A DNA stretch of 64,000 bases from JBBDJB01 sp040880125 (GTDB lineage Bacteria > Planctomycetota > Planctomycetia > Pirellulales > JBBDJB01): NCBI GenBank assembly GCA_040880125.1, contig JBBDJB010000024.1, forward strand, positions 60,137 through 124,136, written 5' to 3'. Below, in pieces: positions 10,231-19,979 of this stretch (within the stretch, counting starts at the first letter, position 1; every line of letters begins with the position of its first letter). A program made the translations under genes and the position numbers. A model generated the notes under the pieces. It saw only the letters and a list, made by a program, of their open reading frames with translations, searched no databases and was not told the DNA's origin.

Positions 10231-11592
10231 TTACCACATCCACTCCAAGCCTGCGGTCGGGCCGTGGTAGAAGGCGTCGCCGTTGTCGTTGATGAAGACG
10301 TCGCGTGGCCCACCCAAGAACGGCGGCTCGCCGTTGAAGTTCTCTGGTGCCAGGGCGACGCCGTCGATGTAGACGAACTGATAGCCGCCCCTCAGTGAGA
10401 AGGACGGAGACACCTGATACACCACGATCGCGCCCCCTTCCGCCACCATCGCCACGTCGTCCGAGCCTTCGGTCTCGACCAGTGCCGGATCGAGCGAAGT
10501 CGCCCGCACAACGGTGGACTGATCCGCACTATTGTTATAGACGCCGGCTTTGACTTCGCCGCCGAAGGTCAAGCCCGGAAAGACGCAGAAGTAAGCATCG
10601 CCGCCGACTTGAAAACCGGCCAGGTCATTTTCGGTCTCCACCAGGTAGTTCATGCTGCCTGTGTCGGTGCGAGTGAGGTGCCGAAAGTCCTCGCTCAGTT
10701 GAACGTATCGCGCACCCATCAGGAACGATCCGTACGTGCGCCAAGTAGAGGACATCCAGTCACGGCGCCAATTCAACTCAACGCTGTGCAATTCCGACGT
10801 ATACTCGATGCTGTGGAAGAAGGCCTGGTCGGTATCGGAGAAGCCGGGAAAGAGCACCGGCCCACCGAAGTCACTGAACACGGAGAACAAATTGTCCGTG
10901 GAGCTAGCCACGCTGGCGACTGAGTCCCAGTGGAAGGTGCCGAAGTAGCTCCCTTCGATGACCGACGCGGGGCCAACTTCGTGCCGCAGCGTCAGGCGAA
11001 AGCCGGGCTCATCATCGAAGCCCAAGTCGTCCGTGCTCAGCACGATCAGCGGCTCGCCCAGTCCGGCAGCACCGTCGGAAGTGAAGTTCACCTGCCGCCC
11101 GACATTCTCGCGTTTCAGATACATCGCCTCGACGTGCGCGTCGAACCAGCGCGGACCGCACGTACCATCGTAATACGGCCCCGCAAATTGGCCGATGCCT
11201 CCCCGGCCGCCCGCCGCGCATGTGTCGCAGCTTCCGTCGCCGTCCAGGTCGGGATGGCCGCCCATGGTCGTGTCGCCGTACTCAGGCAGCCAGTCGTAGC
11301 CGTAGCCCATCGCATAGCCGGGCCCCGCCAGTTGCCGATGTCCATGGCCCGCTGGAACGACGCCGGGCGGACACGCCGCAGAAGGATCGTACGAGCCCCA
11401 CTCGCCGCCGCCCGCCGCACCGTAGCCGGCCGCACCGTAGCCGGCCGGAACCATGCGCGGGTCGGTCATCACGCTCGGCGCTGCGTAATTACCAGGAGGT
11501 TGTGCGCCGTACTGCGCTCGGGCTGCCGGCACGGCCGTCAGTAAGGCAATGAGCGTCGGCAGGGCGAGTTTCCACCCCCGATGGAATCTCAT
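10231..11592 (-). CDS. BBP7 family outer-membrane beta-barrel protein
   Basis: A 453-residue protein of the planctomycete BBP7 type. The start at 11592 is chosen over one 37 codons upstream because GGAG sits 8-9 bases before it and the product then begins with a good signal peptide (MRFHRGWKLALPTLIALLTA, cleavage after ARA). A Gly/Tyr-rich linker (about residues 28-130) leads into the barrel domain, which opens with WFDAHVEAMYLKRENV and ends in GPTAGLEWMW, an aromatic C-terminus as in other outer-membrane barrels. Function beyond forming a barrel is unknown. It stands alone, divergent from the DUF3467 gene. Confidence 0.82.
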   Translation of the reverse strand: MRFHRGWKLALPTLIALLTAVPAARAQYGAQPPGNYAAPSVMTDPRMVPAGYGAAGYGAAGGGEWGSYDPSAACPPGVVPAGHGHRQLAGPGYAMGYGYDWLPEYGDTTMGGHPDLDGDGSCDTCAAGGRGGIGQFAGPYYDGTCGPRWFDAHVEAMYLKRENVGRQVNFTSDGAAGLGEPLIVLSTDDLGFDDEPGFRLTLRHEVGPASVIEGSYFGTFHWDSVASVASSTDNLFSVFSDFGGPVLFPGFSDTDQAFFHSIEYTSELHSVELNWRRDWMSSTWRTYGSFLMGARYVQLSEDFRHLTRTDTGSMNYLVETENDLAGFQVGGDAYFCVFPGLTFGGEVKAGVYNNSADQSTVVRATSLDPALVETEGSDDVAMVAEGGAIVVYQVSPSFSLRGGYQFVYIDGVALAPENFNGEPPFLGGPRDVFINDNGDAFYHGPTAGLEWMW

Positions 11593-12257
11593 GGCAAATT
11601 CTCCGCGGACGAAGTGGATCAACGGATCGGTGTGCTGCGGCGACACCGGTCTGGCGACAGAAGCAATTCCGCGGTCGCCGACGGCCACTACAATAGCTAC
11701 CACCGGGAGTACCGCTATCCTCGTCAGAAGCTATCGGCCCGCTACAACGCGGAGAATTAGTACAAAACGAAGTACCGGAACAATTCCTGCAGATGACGCC
11801 GCTTTTCTTGCCGTGGCGTGCGAATCATCCTGCCCATCTTCACACGTGATTTCTGATATCACCCGTGCAAGGGTGCAGCCGCTGCCTTGCAGCAGTGCCT
11901 CTGCATTGCGGAGAGAGTTGGGCGGAGATGAAGTATGATCTTCGATTAGCGGCTGATAAGCATCGCCTGGCTACGAACGGCTGCTAGCGCTGGATGCACT
12001 GCTTCGCGATCGGCGCCGTTTGCTTGACGGATCGGCAGTTCGCAATCAAGATAAATTCTACCGCTTGCCCAGTACCTCTCTTCGGCTGCGTCTTTCCGAC
12101 GCTGGCAAGCAAGCGCAAGCGACTTTTCTGTGAGGCTGCGAGGTTCGCTTCCAAGGAGTGACGGCGCGGGCGAACTGCTCGACGTGCCGACCACCGCGGC
12201 CCGTGACGACCGGAACGGATTACAGGCAACGCTTCTCTAATTGTGTAGGGGATTATT
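11593..12257. other. Divergent intergenic region between the BBP7 and DUF3467 genes
   Basis: A 665-base stretch that should hold the promoters of both divergent genes. The DUF3467 gene has a clear ribosome binding site, AGGGGA, ending about 6 bases before its ATG. I found no convincing small gene or common-family palindrome. Confidence 0.45.
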
Positions 12258-12671
12258 ATGGCAGAGGCCATGGACAAGAGTGCGGAGAAGGAACAACCGG
12301 CCGAGAAGGCTGCCGAGCAGCCGGCGGCTGCGACGGCGGCACCCGCTGCTGCGGCTCCCGCAGAGCAGGCGCAGACCCGGATGGAAGTCGACGACTCGCA
12401 TGCTCAAGTTTGCTATGCAAACTTCTGCCGCGTGAACGGAACGCCCGAAGAGTTGATCATCGACTTCGGGCTGAACTCGCAGCCGTTCGGGACACCGACC
12501 AAGCCGCTCCAAGTCAGCCAGCGGTTGGTGGTCAACTACTTTACGGCCAAGCGACTGATGCACGCTTTGCATCTTTCGGTGCAGCGGCATGAGAACGCCT
12601 TCGGCGTGCTGGAGACGAACGTGCAGAAGCGCGTCCTCCCCTCGGCCATGCGTCAGCAGGCCGGGCAGTAG
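12258..12671 (+). CDS. DUF3467 family protein
   Basis: A 137-residue cytosolic protein of unknown function. The first 40 residues are a low-complexity Ala/Glu/Pro linker. The conserved domain follows (about 45-130), with the family features VCYANFCRVNGTPEELIIDFG and a C-terminal helix around NAFGVLETNVQKRV. A good ribosome binding site (AGGGG) precedes the ATG, and a strong intrinsic terminator lies about 75 bases after the stop, so it is probably a single-gene transcript. Members of this family are widespread in Planctomycetes and other bacteria but have no established role. Confidence 0.85.
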   Translation: MAEAMDKSAEKEQPAEKAAEQPAAATAAPAAAAPAEQAQTRMEVDDSHAQVCYANFCRVNGTPEELIIDFGLNSQPFGTPTKPLQVSQRLVVNYFTAKRLMHALHLSVQRHENAFGVLETNVQKRVLPSAMRQQAGQ

Positions 12672-12744
12672 CCGCGGCAGCCGCCGCCGGCGTGCCATAA
12701 ACGGTCACGCGCCGGTGCTCGAACTGCCGAAAAAGTCACTCCCT

Positions 12745-12786
12745 AGCGCCCGTCACAAGCACGTTTTGTGGCGGGTGCTTTTTTTG
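12745..12786 (+). terminator. Rho-independent terminator after the DUF3467 gene
   Basis: Stem of about 14 pairs, AGCGCCCGTCACAA with TTGTGGCGGGTGCT (two G-T wobbles), around a short loop, followed directly by six or seven T residues. Orientation and position fit termination of the DUF3467 transcript. Confidence 0.9.
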
Positions 12787-13324
12787 TCGCCCAAGTCCAT
12801 GCTGTGCCGTGCGGCGCGAGTGCGATCCGACCTACAGTCGCTCCGCCGAGGAGTCTACCTTGACTTCTTTTCCATCCGGCAGCGTGACAATCCTCGCGAT
12901 CTTGCTGCGATGCGGCATGCGACCACCGAAGGAAGGATAGGAGACAGTCGTCCAAAGAATACCATGCGACCGGCGGACCGGAGTCCTCCGCCCGATCGTA
13001 TCATGCACTCGCGGGAGGCGAAAGAACCGAAGGATCGGAGGGCTATCCGCTGCGCAGCAACGCTTCCGCGAGCCGCACCTGTGAGACTGGCGACGCGTGC
13101 GCCGGGCACCTTTTGTTGTTCCACTGTCGTTTCGGCGGCCCTGCGAAAAAGAAAAAGGCCGCGCTTTCGCGCGGCCTTCCTCTTTCCAGAGCCAGCTACC
13201 CCTAGCAAGGGCCGGAGACGTTAACGGATTGATTCTTCATGAATGTGCGAGGGGACGGGGAGAAGCGGCCGCCGGCGGCACTGCCTCTCCCTCCGTCCCA
13301 TCGCTCCCCCACTTGGTCTACTTC
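12787..13324. other. Intergenic region between the DUF3467 terminator and the 99-residue protein gene
   Basis: No gene is supported here. A 28-codon minus-strand frame at 12832-12918 has protein-like sequence but no ribosome binding site. A strong hairpin at 13155-13178 terminates transcription arriving on the minus strand. Confidence 0.4.
13155..13178 (-). terminator. Rho-independent terminator for the minus-strand 99-residue gene
   Basis: Perfect stem GGCCGCGC/GCGCGGCC around a TTTC/GAAA tetraloop. On the minus strand it is followed by CCTTTTTCTTTTTC, a good U tract. It lies about 150 bases beyond the stop of the gene ending at 13325. Confidence 0.8.
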
Positions 13325-13624
13325 TCAGCGCGGCGCCCCGGGCAGGTCGCCTTCGCGCGGTTGATGGACGCTATCGGGAAAATCGAATTCGAGCGGCTCG
13401 CTGCCGCCCGGTGGCGGCACTTCGCCCCGCATCCGCGCTTCCCACGGCGTAGACTGCTGCGAGCGCTCCTCTTTGACTTCTTCTTGTAGCTTTTGTATCA
13501 GCATCGCAATGTACGGATCCGCCCAGGGGAGCAGATCGCGCGAGGGCGCGATCCGACCCTGGGGAGAGCCTTGTGCGTGAGCAGGCAATTCGAAGACGCG
13601 ATAAGGAAAACGGGGCGCGACCAT
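13325..13624 (-). CDS. Hypothetical 99-residue protein
   Basis: Start at 13624 is supported by AAGGA eight bases upstream; the open frame runs further but without a comparable site. The product begins MVAPRFPYRVFELPAHAQG and has a central amphipathic segment (LLPWADPYIAMLIQKLQEEV, residues 38-57) followed by a charged, Pro/Gly-rich tail. No known domain, signal peptide or membrane segment is seen. The WADPYIAxLIxKLQ segment resembles small conserved proteins I associate with Pirellulales, but this is from memory and unverified. A terminator lies downstream at 13155-13178. Confidence 0.6.
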   Translation of the reverse strand: MVAPRFPYRVFELPAHAQGSPQGRIAPSRDLLPWADPYIAMLIQKLQEEVKEERSQQSTPWEARMRGEVPPPGGSEPLEFDFPDSVHQPREGDLPGAPR

Positions 13625-14021
13625 GCTGAGGTTCCTTACGCTTTGAGAATAGATCTCGGAGAAAAATCTTGGGGGAAGAGAGCCGCCGGCGGTACTCCTT
13701 GAGCGGCCAACCAAACGTGCGCCCGGCCACAGGCGGCGTCGAGCAACGCTGGCGATGAAAAGCAAGTGGCGCGCCAAATCCATCGACAGCGTGCAGAATC
13801 GTCCCTGCGAAAGCCGCATCGTCGGCCGGCATAGCAGGTTAAGAGGCCGCGCCGGTGTACTTTCCAGAATCCGTGGATCTTACCCAGCCCTGCGCGGCGG
13901 CCGGTAAATCTTTCAATGCATGCAAGCGGCGATGGGGTGCGAACCAGCGTCTCGCCGCAGTTTGGGATAAGAAGAGAAGACGTAACGATTGAAGGTACCG
14001 ATTTCGCACATGCGGTGGCGG
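13625..14021. other. Intergenic region without a supported gene
   Basis: About 400 bases between the 99-residue protein gene and the processing protease, both on the minus strand. It must contain the promoter of the former. The open frame of the 99-residue protein continues upstream into it, but the sequence reads as Arg/Ala-rich shadow coding. Nothing else was recognised. Confidence 0.4.
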
Positions 14022-15323
14022 CTATGCAGCGCGACCGGCCACATGCTCCGCCGACCGGTTCTGCAGGTACTCAACCGCCCGATACAGTTGCGGATCGTTC
14101 TCCGACAGCTCGGACAGCGTGTCGGCCTCGCCGGGTCCGCGCAGGTCGCGTCGGTTGCGGTACGTGAACCACTCGGACCGCTCCTCGTCGGTCAGCGACA
14201 CGGCCAGTTGCGGATCGGGATGCACGCCCCACTCCTCGTCTTCGCCGGCGCCTTCGCGGCGGTGGATGTTGTGCCCGTTGGGTCGCACGTACCGGGCAGT
14301 GGTGAGCTTGAGGATGCTGCGTCCTGACTCGATGCGGATCACCTGCTGCACGGTCCCCTTGCCGTAGGTCCGCTGTCCGGCGATGGCGGCCCGCTCGTGG
14401 TCCTTCAGGCAGCCGGCAAGAATCTCACTGGCACTGGCGCTGTTTTGGTTGACGAGCACCACCAGGGCCATGTCCTGGTACAGCCCACCGCCGCTGGACC
14501 GCATCGTCTCGCTGTTTTGCCGGCTTTCGATCGTGACAATCGCCCGGTCGCGTCCGAGAAACATGTCGCAAATGTCGACCGCCGCATCCAGCAGTCCGCC
14601 GGGATTGTCGCGCAGGTCGAGAATCAATCCGCGCGCCCCCTGGGCCCGGACCTGCGCCAGCGCTTCTTCTAGCTCGCCGACGGTCTTTTCCCCGAAGCTG
14701 GCGATGCGGATGTAGCCGACCTCGGGTGCCTGAGCGACATGGAAGTCCCACAACCCGTCGTCGCGTCGCAAGTCGCCCAACAGCGAGGGAATATTGATGA
14801 TGTTACGCACCAGCTCGATCGACTCGGGCGAGTCGCTGTCTTCGTGCCGGATACTCAGTTCAATGGCTTCTCCCTGCTGCCCCCGCATCTTGCGGAGGAT
14901 CTGCCGCATTGTCATGCCGTCAGTCGCCTCCCCATCGATGGCCAGGATGACATCGCCGGAGCGGATGCCGGCCTTGTGTGCGGGCGTTCCGTACATCGGA
15001 GGGCTGACGACCGTAAGCTGCTCCGGCTCGCCTTCGAGCATCACGACGACGCCGATCCCGCCGAACTCCTGCTCCAGGTCGGCTTCGAACTGCGGCGTGT
15101 CCTGGGCGCCGATATACGCGGAATGCTCATCCAATAGATCGACCATGCCGTCGACGGCTCCGTCGAACAATTCGCTGGGCGGTACGCGCTCCAGCGCCCA
15201 CCGGTCGATGTCGTGAAACACCTGACCCAGGTACCGCGCATAGGGATTCCGTTCGGTGCGCATGAAGCACATCGTACAGATCAGGCTGAATCCAATTAGC
15301 AGTAGGAAGTTGCGTCGCGACAT
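14022..15323 (-). CDS. ctpA: S41 family C-terminal processing peptidase with PDZ domain
   Basis: A 433-residue tail-specific serine protease acting outside the inner membrane. Residues 5-21 form a signal anchor. A PDZ domain covers about 88-165 (GGIGVVVMLEG, then GTPAHKAGIRSGDVILAIDG). The S41 catalytic domain covers about 195-375, with LDLRDNPGG at 235-243 and the nucleophile region NQNSASASEILAG. By its 25-residue spacing to the lysine in YGKGTVQ, as in other CtpA/Prc proteins, the catalytic pair is Ser297 and Lys322. The C-terminal 60 residues are charged and unassigned. It is monocistronic or last in a unit with the upstream membrane protein gene, which ends 88 bases before its start. Substrate unknown. 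Confidence 0.93.
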   Translation of the reverse strand: MSRRNFLLLIGFSLICTMCFMRTERNPYARYLGQVFHDIDRWALERVPPSELFDGAVDGMVDLLDEHSAYIGAQDTPQFEADLEQEFGGIGVVVMLEGEPEQLTVVSPPMYGTPAHKAGIRSGDVILAIDGEATDGMTMRQILRKMRGQQGEAIELSIRHEDSDSPESIELVRNIINIPSLLGDLRRDDGLWDFHVAQAPEVGYIRIASFGEKTVGELEEALAQVRAQGARGLILDLRDNPGGLLDAAVDICDMFLGRDRAIVTIESRQNSETMRSSGGGLYQDMALVVLVNQNSASASEILAGCLKDHERAAIAGQRTYGKGTVQQVIRIESGRSILKLTTARYVRPNGHNIHRREGAGEDEEWGVHPDPQLAVSLTDEERSEWFTYRNRRDLRGPGEADTLSELSENDPQLYRAVEYLQNRSAEHVAGRAA

Positions 15324-15411
15324 GATTCGAATTCAGTAGCCATCGGAGCGAGTCGAAATTGCACGGGCGCAGCCGGTCACCAACCCCCCACCGGTGCGCC
15401 GCCTGCGGGAA

Positions 15412-16617
15412 TTATAGTCCGAGAAACGGAACAGGCACTAGCAGGGCGTGCTGTTCGTACAGGCTGAGCAGCCCGTGCCAGGAGAGGATCGGCGAGATGT
15501 ATACGATTAGTACGTAGAGCGCTACCACCGGAAGGACGATCGTCCGGCCGAGGATGCGAAAAACCCAGTGCCGAGAGCGCAACCGGCGCTGACCCCGGGC
15601 CACAGCCCACCCGCACAAGAGCCGCGCCGGAAAGATGAACACCACGAACAGCAGGCTCGGCAGCCAGGCTGCTTCGCGCGGAACCAACTCGATCTTCAAT
15701 AAATACAGCGGCAGCGCGAATAGCAGCGTCACGGCCAGAGCGAACACGAATGCCAGCGGCGCCCGGGCGTAGGCTCGCCGCACCGCCCGCGCCTCGAAGA
15801 TCGCGGAGAAGCGGTTCTCGGCCGCCATTCGAATCTGTACGAACGGGACGTAGAACAGCGCCCACGCCAGGAGCAGCGCTCCCAGCACCGCCGCCAAAGG
15901 AGCCTTAGCTCCCAGCGCTAACAGTGTCGCGGGAACCGCCAGCCAGATCAGCCCTCCGATAAAGCCACGCAGGCCCAGCGAGAAGTAGTGCGGCAGCCGC
16001 AGTTCGGCGACAAACCGGCTAACCGCATCGCGCGCCCGACGATAGCTTCCTCGCTTGCGAACGTCCAGCAGGAATCGCAGCGGACGCGGCCAGAGGAAGT
16101 GACGCAGCCGCCCTCCCCGCCAGCAAGCCGCCGCGATCCAAAGGACCGAGAGCACGGTGAGCAATGCCACGGCGATCGTCCAGCCGACCGCGGCCGGACT
16201 ATCCGGGGCGATTAAATGGGCATCGGTGCGAAAGCCGGCGGCAATCTGCAGCGGCAAGAGCACGAGCCGCGCCCCCAGCACAATTCCGCCCAGCCGCGCC
16301 GCCTTGCGTGTTCCGACAATGCCGTCTCGCAAACGCCCCGATCGCGCCACCCGACCGCCGGCTTCCAGCAGGTAGCCGAGGCTCAACAATTGCACGACCG
16401 GCAGCGTCGCGACCACCGCCAGTCCGACGATCAACGAAGCCAAACCGAACAGCCTCTCCCAGGCGACGTCACCCGCACGGTACGCCCGGGCGATCCAATT
16501 CCGCCGGTGTGGATTGGCCACAGCGGTCGCAGTCGCGGGCGGAGAGGGAGTCTCCGAGCGCGGCCCGGCCTCGGCCAGCGGCAAGCCAGGGGGCGGATCG
16601 AGCGAAGTGGTGTTCAT
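15412..16617 (-). CDS. Multi-pass membrane protein of unknown function
   Basis: A 401-residue integral membrane protein. A Pro-rich cytosolic N-terminus (about 45 residues) precedes roughly seven hydrophobic segments, the first around LFGLASLIVGLAVVATLPVV (residues 55-74) and the last around TIVLPVVALYVLIVYI near residue 370. A recurring feature is the conserved-looking LLSLGYLLEAGGRVARSG stretch after the first segment. No transporter or enzyme motif was recognised. It lies on the same strand directly upstream of the processing protease and may be cotranscribed with it. It is divergent from the DUF1549 gene at 16809. Confidence 0.75.
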   Translation of the reverse strand: MNTTSLDPPPGLPLAEAGPRSETPSPPATATAVANPHRRNWIARAYRAGDVAWERLFGLASLIVGLAVVATLPVVQLLSLGYLLEAGGRVARSGRLRDGIVGTRKAARLGGIVLGARLVLLPLQIAAGFRTDAHLIAPDSPAAVGWTIAVALLTVLSVLWIAAACWRGGRLRHFLWPRPLRFLLDVRKRGSYRRARDAVSRFVAELRLPHYFSLGLRGFIGGLIWLAVPATLLALGAKAPLAAVLGALLLAWALFYVPFVQIRMAAENRFSAIFEARAVRRAYARAPLAFVFALAVTLLFALPLYLLKIELVPREAAWLPSLLFVVFIFPARLLCGWAVARGQRRLRSRHWVFRILGRTIVLPVVALYVLIVYISPILSWHGLLSLYEQHALLVPVPFLGL

Positions 16618-16808
16618 GGCAGGGGGACCTGTTGGCTGCGATTATACCTCCTCTACCCGGCCCGTGCCCGGCCGGGTTCCACCCTTGCTATACTCAAAGC
16701 CGTGGGATTAAGCGGCGGCCATTTTGTCGGCGGATTTCTTTGGTTTTTTTGGAAAGCTTGCCGCCGCCGGGCGAATACTAACTGTTGGTCCGCAGGAGGA
16801 GTTCGCCG

Positions 16809-18449
16809 TTGGGAACGAAAGATTTGCTCTTGGTCGCCATCTGTGCCACCGGTCTAGCGGTCGTGGCAAGCATAGTCGTCGATGCAGGCGGCAGCCGCCG
16901 CAATCATCTGCCCTTCCCGCCGCGTGATGCCGCATTTCAAGGGACAGTCGAACGGGTCGACCACACGTTTCGCCAGGCGTGGCAGTCGGCCGGCGTTTCG
17001 CCCAGCGTTCGGGCCGCCGATCTCGCCATTGCCCGGCGACTCTCTTTGTCGCTGACCGGTACCATACCGTCGCTGGAGGAGATTCGCCGCTTCGAGCAGC
17101 AGCCGGCCGAAGGGCGGATCGACTGGTGGCTCGCGCGGCTATTGGCCGATCGTCGCTGCTCGGACTACCTGGCGGAGCGGTTCGCCCGGGCGTACGTCGG
17201 TGTCGAGGACGGTCCGTTTCTGTTGTATCGTCGCCGCCGATTTGTGGCATGGCTTTCGGAGTCGATTCACCAGAACCGGCCGTATGATGCGGTCGTGCGC
17301 GACTTGATCGCCGACACCGGCCTGTGGACCGATCGGCCCGCCACCAATTTCATCACAGTTGCCATGATCCCGGAGACGAACTATCCGGATCCGGACAAGC
17401 TCGCCGTGCGCGTGTGCCGCTCGATGCTCGGGCTGCGGATCGACTGTGCTCAGTGCCACGACCATCCGTTCGACGACCGTTGGACGCAGCGTGGGTTCCA
17501 GTCGCTCGCCGCCTACTTCGGTAGCACCGAGCAAGGGCTGAGCGGGATCTACGAGGCAAAGCGGCCTTATAAGGTCGAGGACTACAAATCCGGCGAGCAG
17601 GTCACGATCGAACCCGACGTGCCGTTTGACGGCCATTTACTGCCGGACGAAGGTACGCTACGGCAGCGCCTGGCCGGCTGGGTTACCCACCCCGACAACC
17701 GCGCCTTCGCCCGGGCGACCGTCAATCGGATGTGGACGCTCCTGTTCGCCCGGCCTCTGGTCGAGCCGCTGGACGATATCCCGCTCGGCGAACCCCGCCC
17801 CGACCAGCCCGAGCAGATTGTGCTCGACCGCCTGGCGGACGAGTTCGCCGGCAGCGGCTACGACCTGCATCGGCTGATTCGCCTCATCGCGGCGACGGAG
17901 GTGTTCCGCCTGGAGAGCCGCGCAATCGCCGTCTCGGGCGATGCAGCGGAATTGACCGATGTCCAACTGCACTCCTGGGCGGCATTTCCCCTCACTCGGC
18001 TGCGGCCGGAACAGGTCGTGGGGGGCCTGCTGCAATCAGTGTCGCTGACGACAGTCGACTACCATTCGCACATCCTGCGGCGGATCATCAAGGTCATCGG
18101 CCAGCAGGAGTTCGTCGAGCGGTATGGCGACGTCGGCGAGAACGAATTGACTTCCGGCGGAGGCACCATTCCCCAGCGCCTGCTGATGCTCAACGGCAAG
18201 CTGGTGGACGAGCGGACCGATTCCAACCCGCTGATGAATGCCGCCACGCGGATCGCCATGCTCGCTCCGACCGACGAGTCGGCCGTCGAGACGGCGTACC
18301 TGGCCGTGCTGACCCGCCGGCCGACCACGGCGGAAAGCGGCTACTTCACCGAGCAACTGACAGGGCCGGAAGAAGACGCCCGCAGCGACAAGCTCGGCGA
18401 TCTCTACTGGGCCCTGCTGAACTCCAGCGAGTTTTCTTATCACCATTAA
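16809..18449 (+). CDS. DUF1549/DUF1553 domain protein
   Basis: A membrane-anchored planctomycete protein of about 546 residues. The start chosen is TTG at 16809 because AGGAGG lies nine bases upstream; another TTG at 16785 would put that site inside the gene. An N-terminal hydrophobic anchor (about residues 5-22) is followed by DUF1549 (about 45-230), which ends in the heme-like CAQCHDHPFD motif near residue 213, and DUF1553 (about 280-540). Together with the DUF1501 gene 48 bases downstream it forms the usual planctomycete pair. The function of these pairs is not established; cytochrome-like electron transfer or polymer breakdown has been proposed from context. Confidence 0.9.
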   Translation: MGTKDLLLVAICATGLAVVASIVVDAGGSRRNHLPFPPRDAAFQGTVERVDHTFRQAWQSAGVSPSVRAADLAIARRLSLSLTGTIPSLEEIRRFEQQPAEGRIDWWLARLLADRRCSDYLAERFARAYVGVEDGPFLLYRRRRFVAWLSESIHQNRPYDAVVRDLIADTGLWTDRPATNFITVAMIPETNYPDPDKLAVRVCRSMLGLRIDCAQCHDHPFDDRWTQRGFQSLAAYFGSTEQGLSGIYEAKRPYKVEDYKSGEQVTIEPDVPFDGHLLPDEGTLRQRLAGWVTHPDNRAFARATVNRMWTLLFARPLVEPLDDIPLGEPRPDQPEQIVLDRLADEFAGSGYDLHRLIRLIAATEVFRLESRAIAVSGDAAELTDVQLHSWAAFPLTRLRPEQVVGGLLQSVSLTTVDYHSHILRRIIKVIGQQEFVERYGDVGENELTSGGGTIPQRLLMLNGKLVDERTDSNPLMNAATRIAMLAPTDESAVETAYLAVLTRRPTTAESGYFTEQLTGPEEDARSDKLGDLYWALLNSSEFSYHH

Positions 18450-18497
18450 TCCTGCACTGTAGGACTAAGTAACTACCATTCGATCGCGGACTCGGTC

Positions 18498-19784
18498 ATG
18501 AAACATCTCGGCGGCCACGTCGCACTTCACAACACCTTCGACCGGCGCACCGCGCTGCGGCTCTCCGGATTCGGCGCGGCCGCGTGGTTGACCCGCGTGG
18601 CCGATCTGTTGGCGGTCGAATCAGAACACGCGCCCCAGGGAGAGCCGGCCCGATCGATCATCTTGCTCTGGATGGCCGGCGGACCGAGCCAGCTCGAAAC
18701 GTTCGATCCGCACGCCGGCCGTTCGATCGCCGGCGGCACGCGCTCGATCCGCACCTCGGTAAAGGGCATCGAGCTGGCCGAGGGGCTGCCGCGCCTGGCC
18801 GAGCAGATGGATAAGATCGCCATCGTCCGCTCGCTCACCAGCAAGGAAGGCGACCACGAACGCGGCACCTATCTGCTGAAGACCGGCTATCGCCCCGACC
18901 CGACAGTCATCCACCCGTCGATCGGTGCGATCTCGTGCCATGAACTGCCGCACGGCGGCACGGAGATCCCGCGGCACGTCTCCATACTACCCGGCCGCTG
19001 GCCCGCTCGCGGAGGGATGCTTGGCGACAAATACGATGCCTTCCTGGTCGGCGATCCCGCGGAGAAAGTTCCCGATGTGACGTCGCCCGTTTCCTCCGAG
19101 CGGCTGGCCGAGCGGATCGAAGCGCTCGACATTGTCGAGCGTGCCTTCTCCCGGGGGCGAAGCGGCCAGGTGGAAGCCACGCGGCATCGGGCGACCGTCG
19201 AGCAAGCCCGTGGCATGATGGCCTCCGAGCAACTGGCGGCCTTCGACATCCAGCAGGAGCCGCACGCGGTGCGCGAGGCCTACGGCGATACTCCCTTCGG
19301 CCGAGCGTGCCTTGCCGCGCGGCGGTTGACGGAAGTCGGTGTCCGCTGCGTCGAGGTCACGCTCGACGGCTGGGACTCGCATGCCAACAACCACGAGGTG
19401 CATCGCGAACTGGTCGCCACGCTCGATCCGGCGATCGCCGCGCTGTTGGCCGATCTGCACCAGCGCGATCAGTTGCGGCAGACGCTGGTACTGTGCGGAG
19501 GCGAGTTCGGCCGCACCCCGCGGATCAATCCGCTGGGCGGTCGCGATCATTGGCCGCACGGCTTCAGCTACGTGCTGGCCGGCGGCGGCGTGCGTGGCGG
19601 GCAGGCGATCGGCCAGACCGATCCCGAGGGCGGAAGCGAAGTCGACCAGCCGCACGACGTGGCGGATATTCACGCCACGGCTTTGGCGGCGCTGGGCATT
19701 AATCCGCTCAAGGAGAACATCTCGCCCGCCGGCCGACCCATCAAGCTCAGCGAAGGCCAGGTCATTCGCCCCCTGCTCGGCTGA
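18498..19784 (+). CDS. DUF1501 domain protein (alkaline-phosphatase superfamily fold)
   Basis: A 428-residue exported protein. The N-terminus has a Tat-like signal, DRRTALRLSGFGAAAWLTRV (about residues 15-35). The DUF1501 fold follows, with the family features LLWMAGGPSQLETFDPHAG, a central GWDSHANNHEVH metal-binding-like segment and GEFGRTPRINPLGGRDHWP near residue 335. DUF1501 proteins resemble sulfatases and are typically encoded next to DUF1549/DUF1553 partners, as here. The pair is probably one transcript. Substrate unknown. Confidence 0.9.
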   Translation: MKHLGGHVALHNTFDRRTALRLSGFGAAAWLTRVADLLAVESEHAPQGEPARSIILLWMAGGPSQLETFDPHAGRSIAGGTRSIRTSVKGIELAEGLPRLAEQMDKIAIVRSLTSKEGDHERGTYLLKTGYRPDPTVIHPSIGAISCHELPHGGTEIPRHVSILPGRWPARGGMLGDKYDAFLVGDPAEKVPDVTSPVSSERLAERIEALDIVERAFSRGRSGQVEATRHRATVEQARGMMASEQLAAFDIQQEPHAVREAYGDTPFGRACLAARRLTEVGVRCVEVTLDGWDSHANNHEVHRELVATLDPAIAALLADLHQRDQLRQTLVLCGGEFGRTPRINPLGGRDHWPHGFSYVLAGGGVRGGQAIGQTDPEGGSEVDQPHDVADIHATALAALGINPLKENISPAGRPIKLSEGQVIRPLLG

Positions 19785-19792
19785 GCCGACTT

Positions 19793-19945
19793 CTAGCTGA
19801 ATTTGCGAAAATTCAGCCACGTGGCACAGACATTCCTGTCTGTGCATTTCACACTCCGCAAGGAGCGAGGAGAAGTGTAGCTGGACTCGCAAGAGGTCGG
19901 CCGATGCGGTGCGCATCTGAATTCTTGCGAATTCAGCTACAAAGA
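19793..19945. repeat. Palindrome cluster, families D, A, D
   Basis: Between two convergent genes. A family D hairpin (TAGCTGAATTTGCGAAAATTCAG, 19793-19816) is followed by family A (GTGGCACAGACATTCCTGTC, starting at 19821) and a second D hairpin (CTGAATTCTTGCGAATTCAG, 19917-19936). All can fold into stable stems, as expected for REP-like elements. Confidence 0.8.
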
Positions 19946-19979
19946 ATTTCACGGCCCAAGGACACGAATCGAGCGGCAC

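Noticed and set aside
12832..12918. 28-codon minus-strand frame reading MPHRSKIARIVTLPDGKEVK
   Set aside because: Protein-like wording but no ribosome binding site, very short, and no support from neighbours; kept only as a note.
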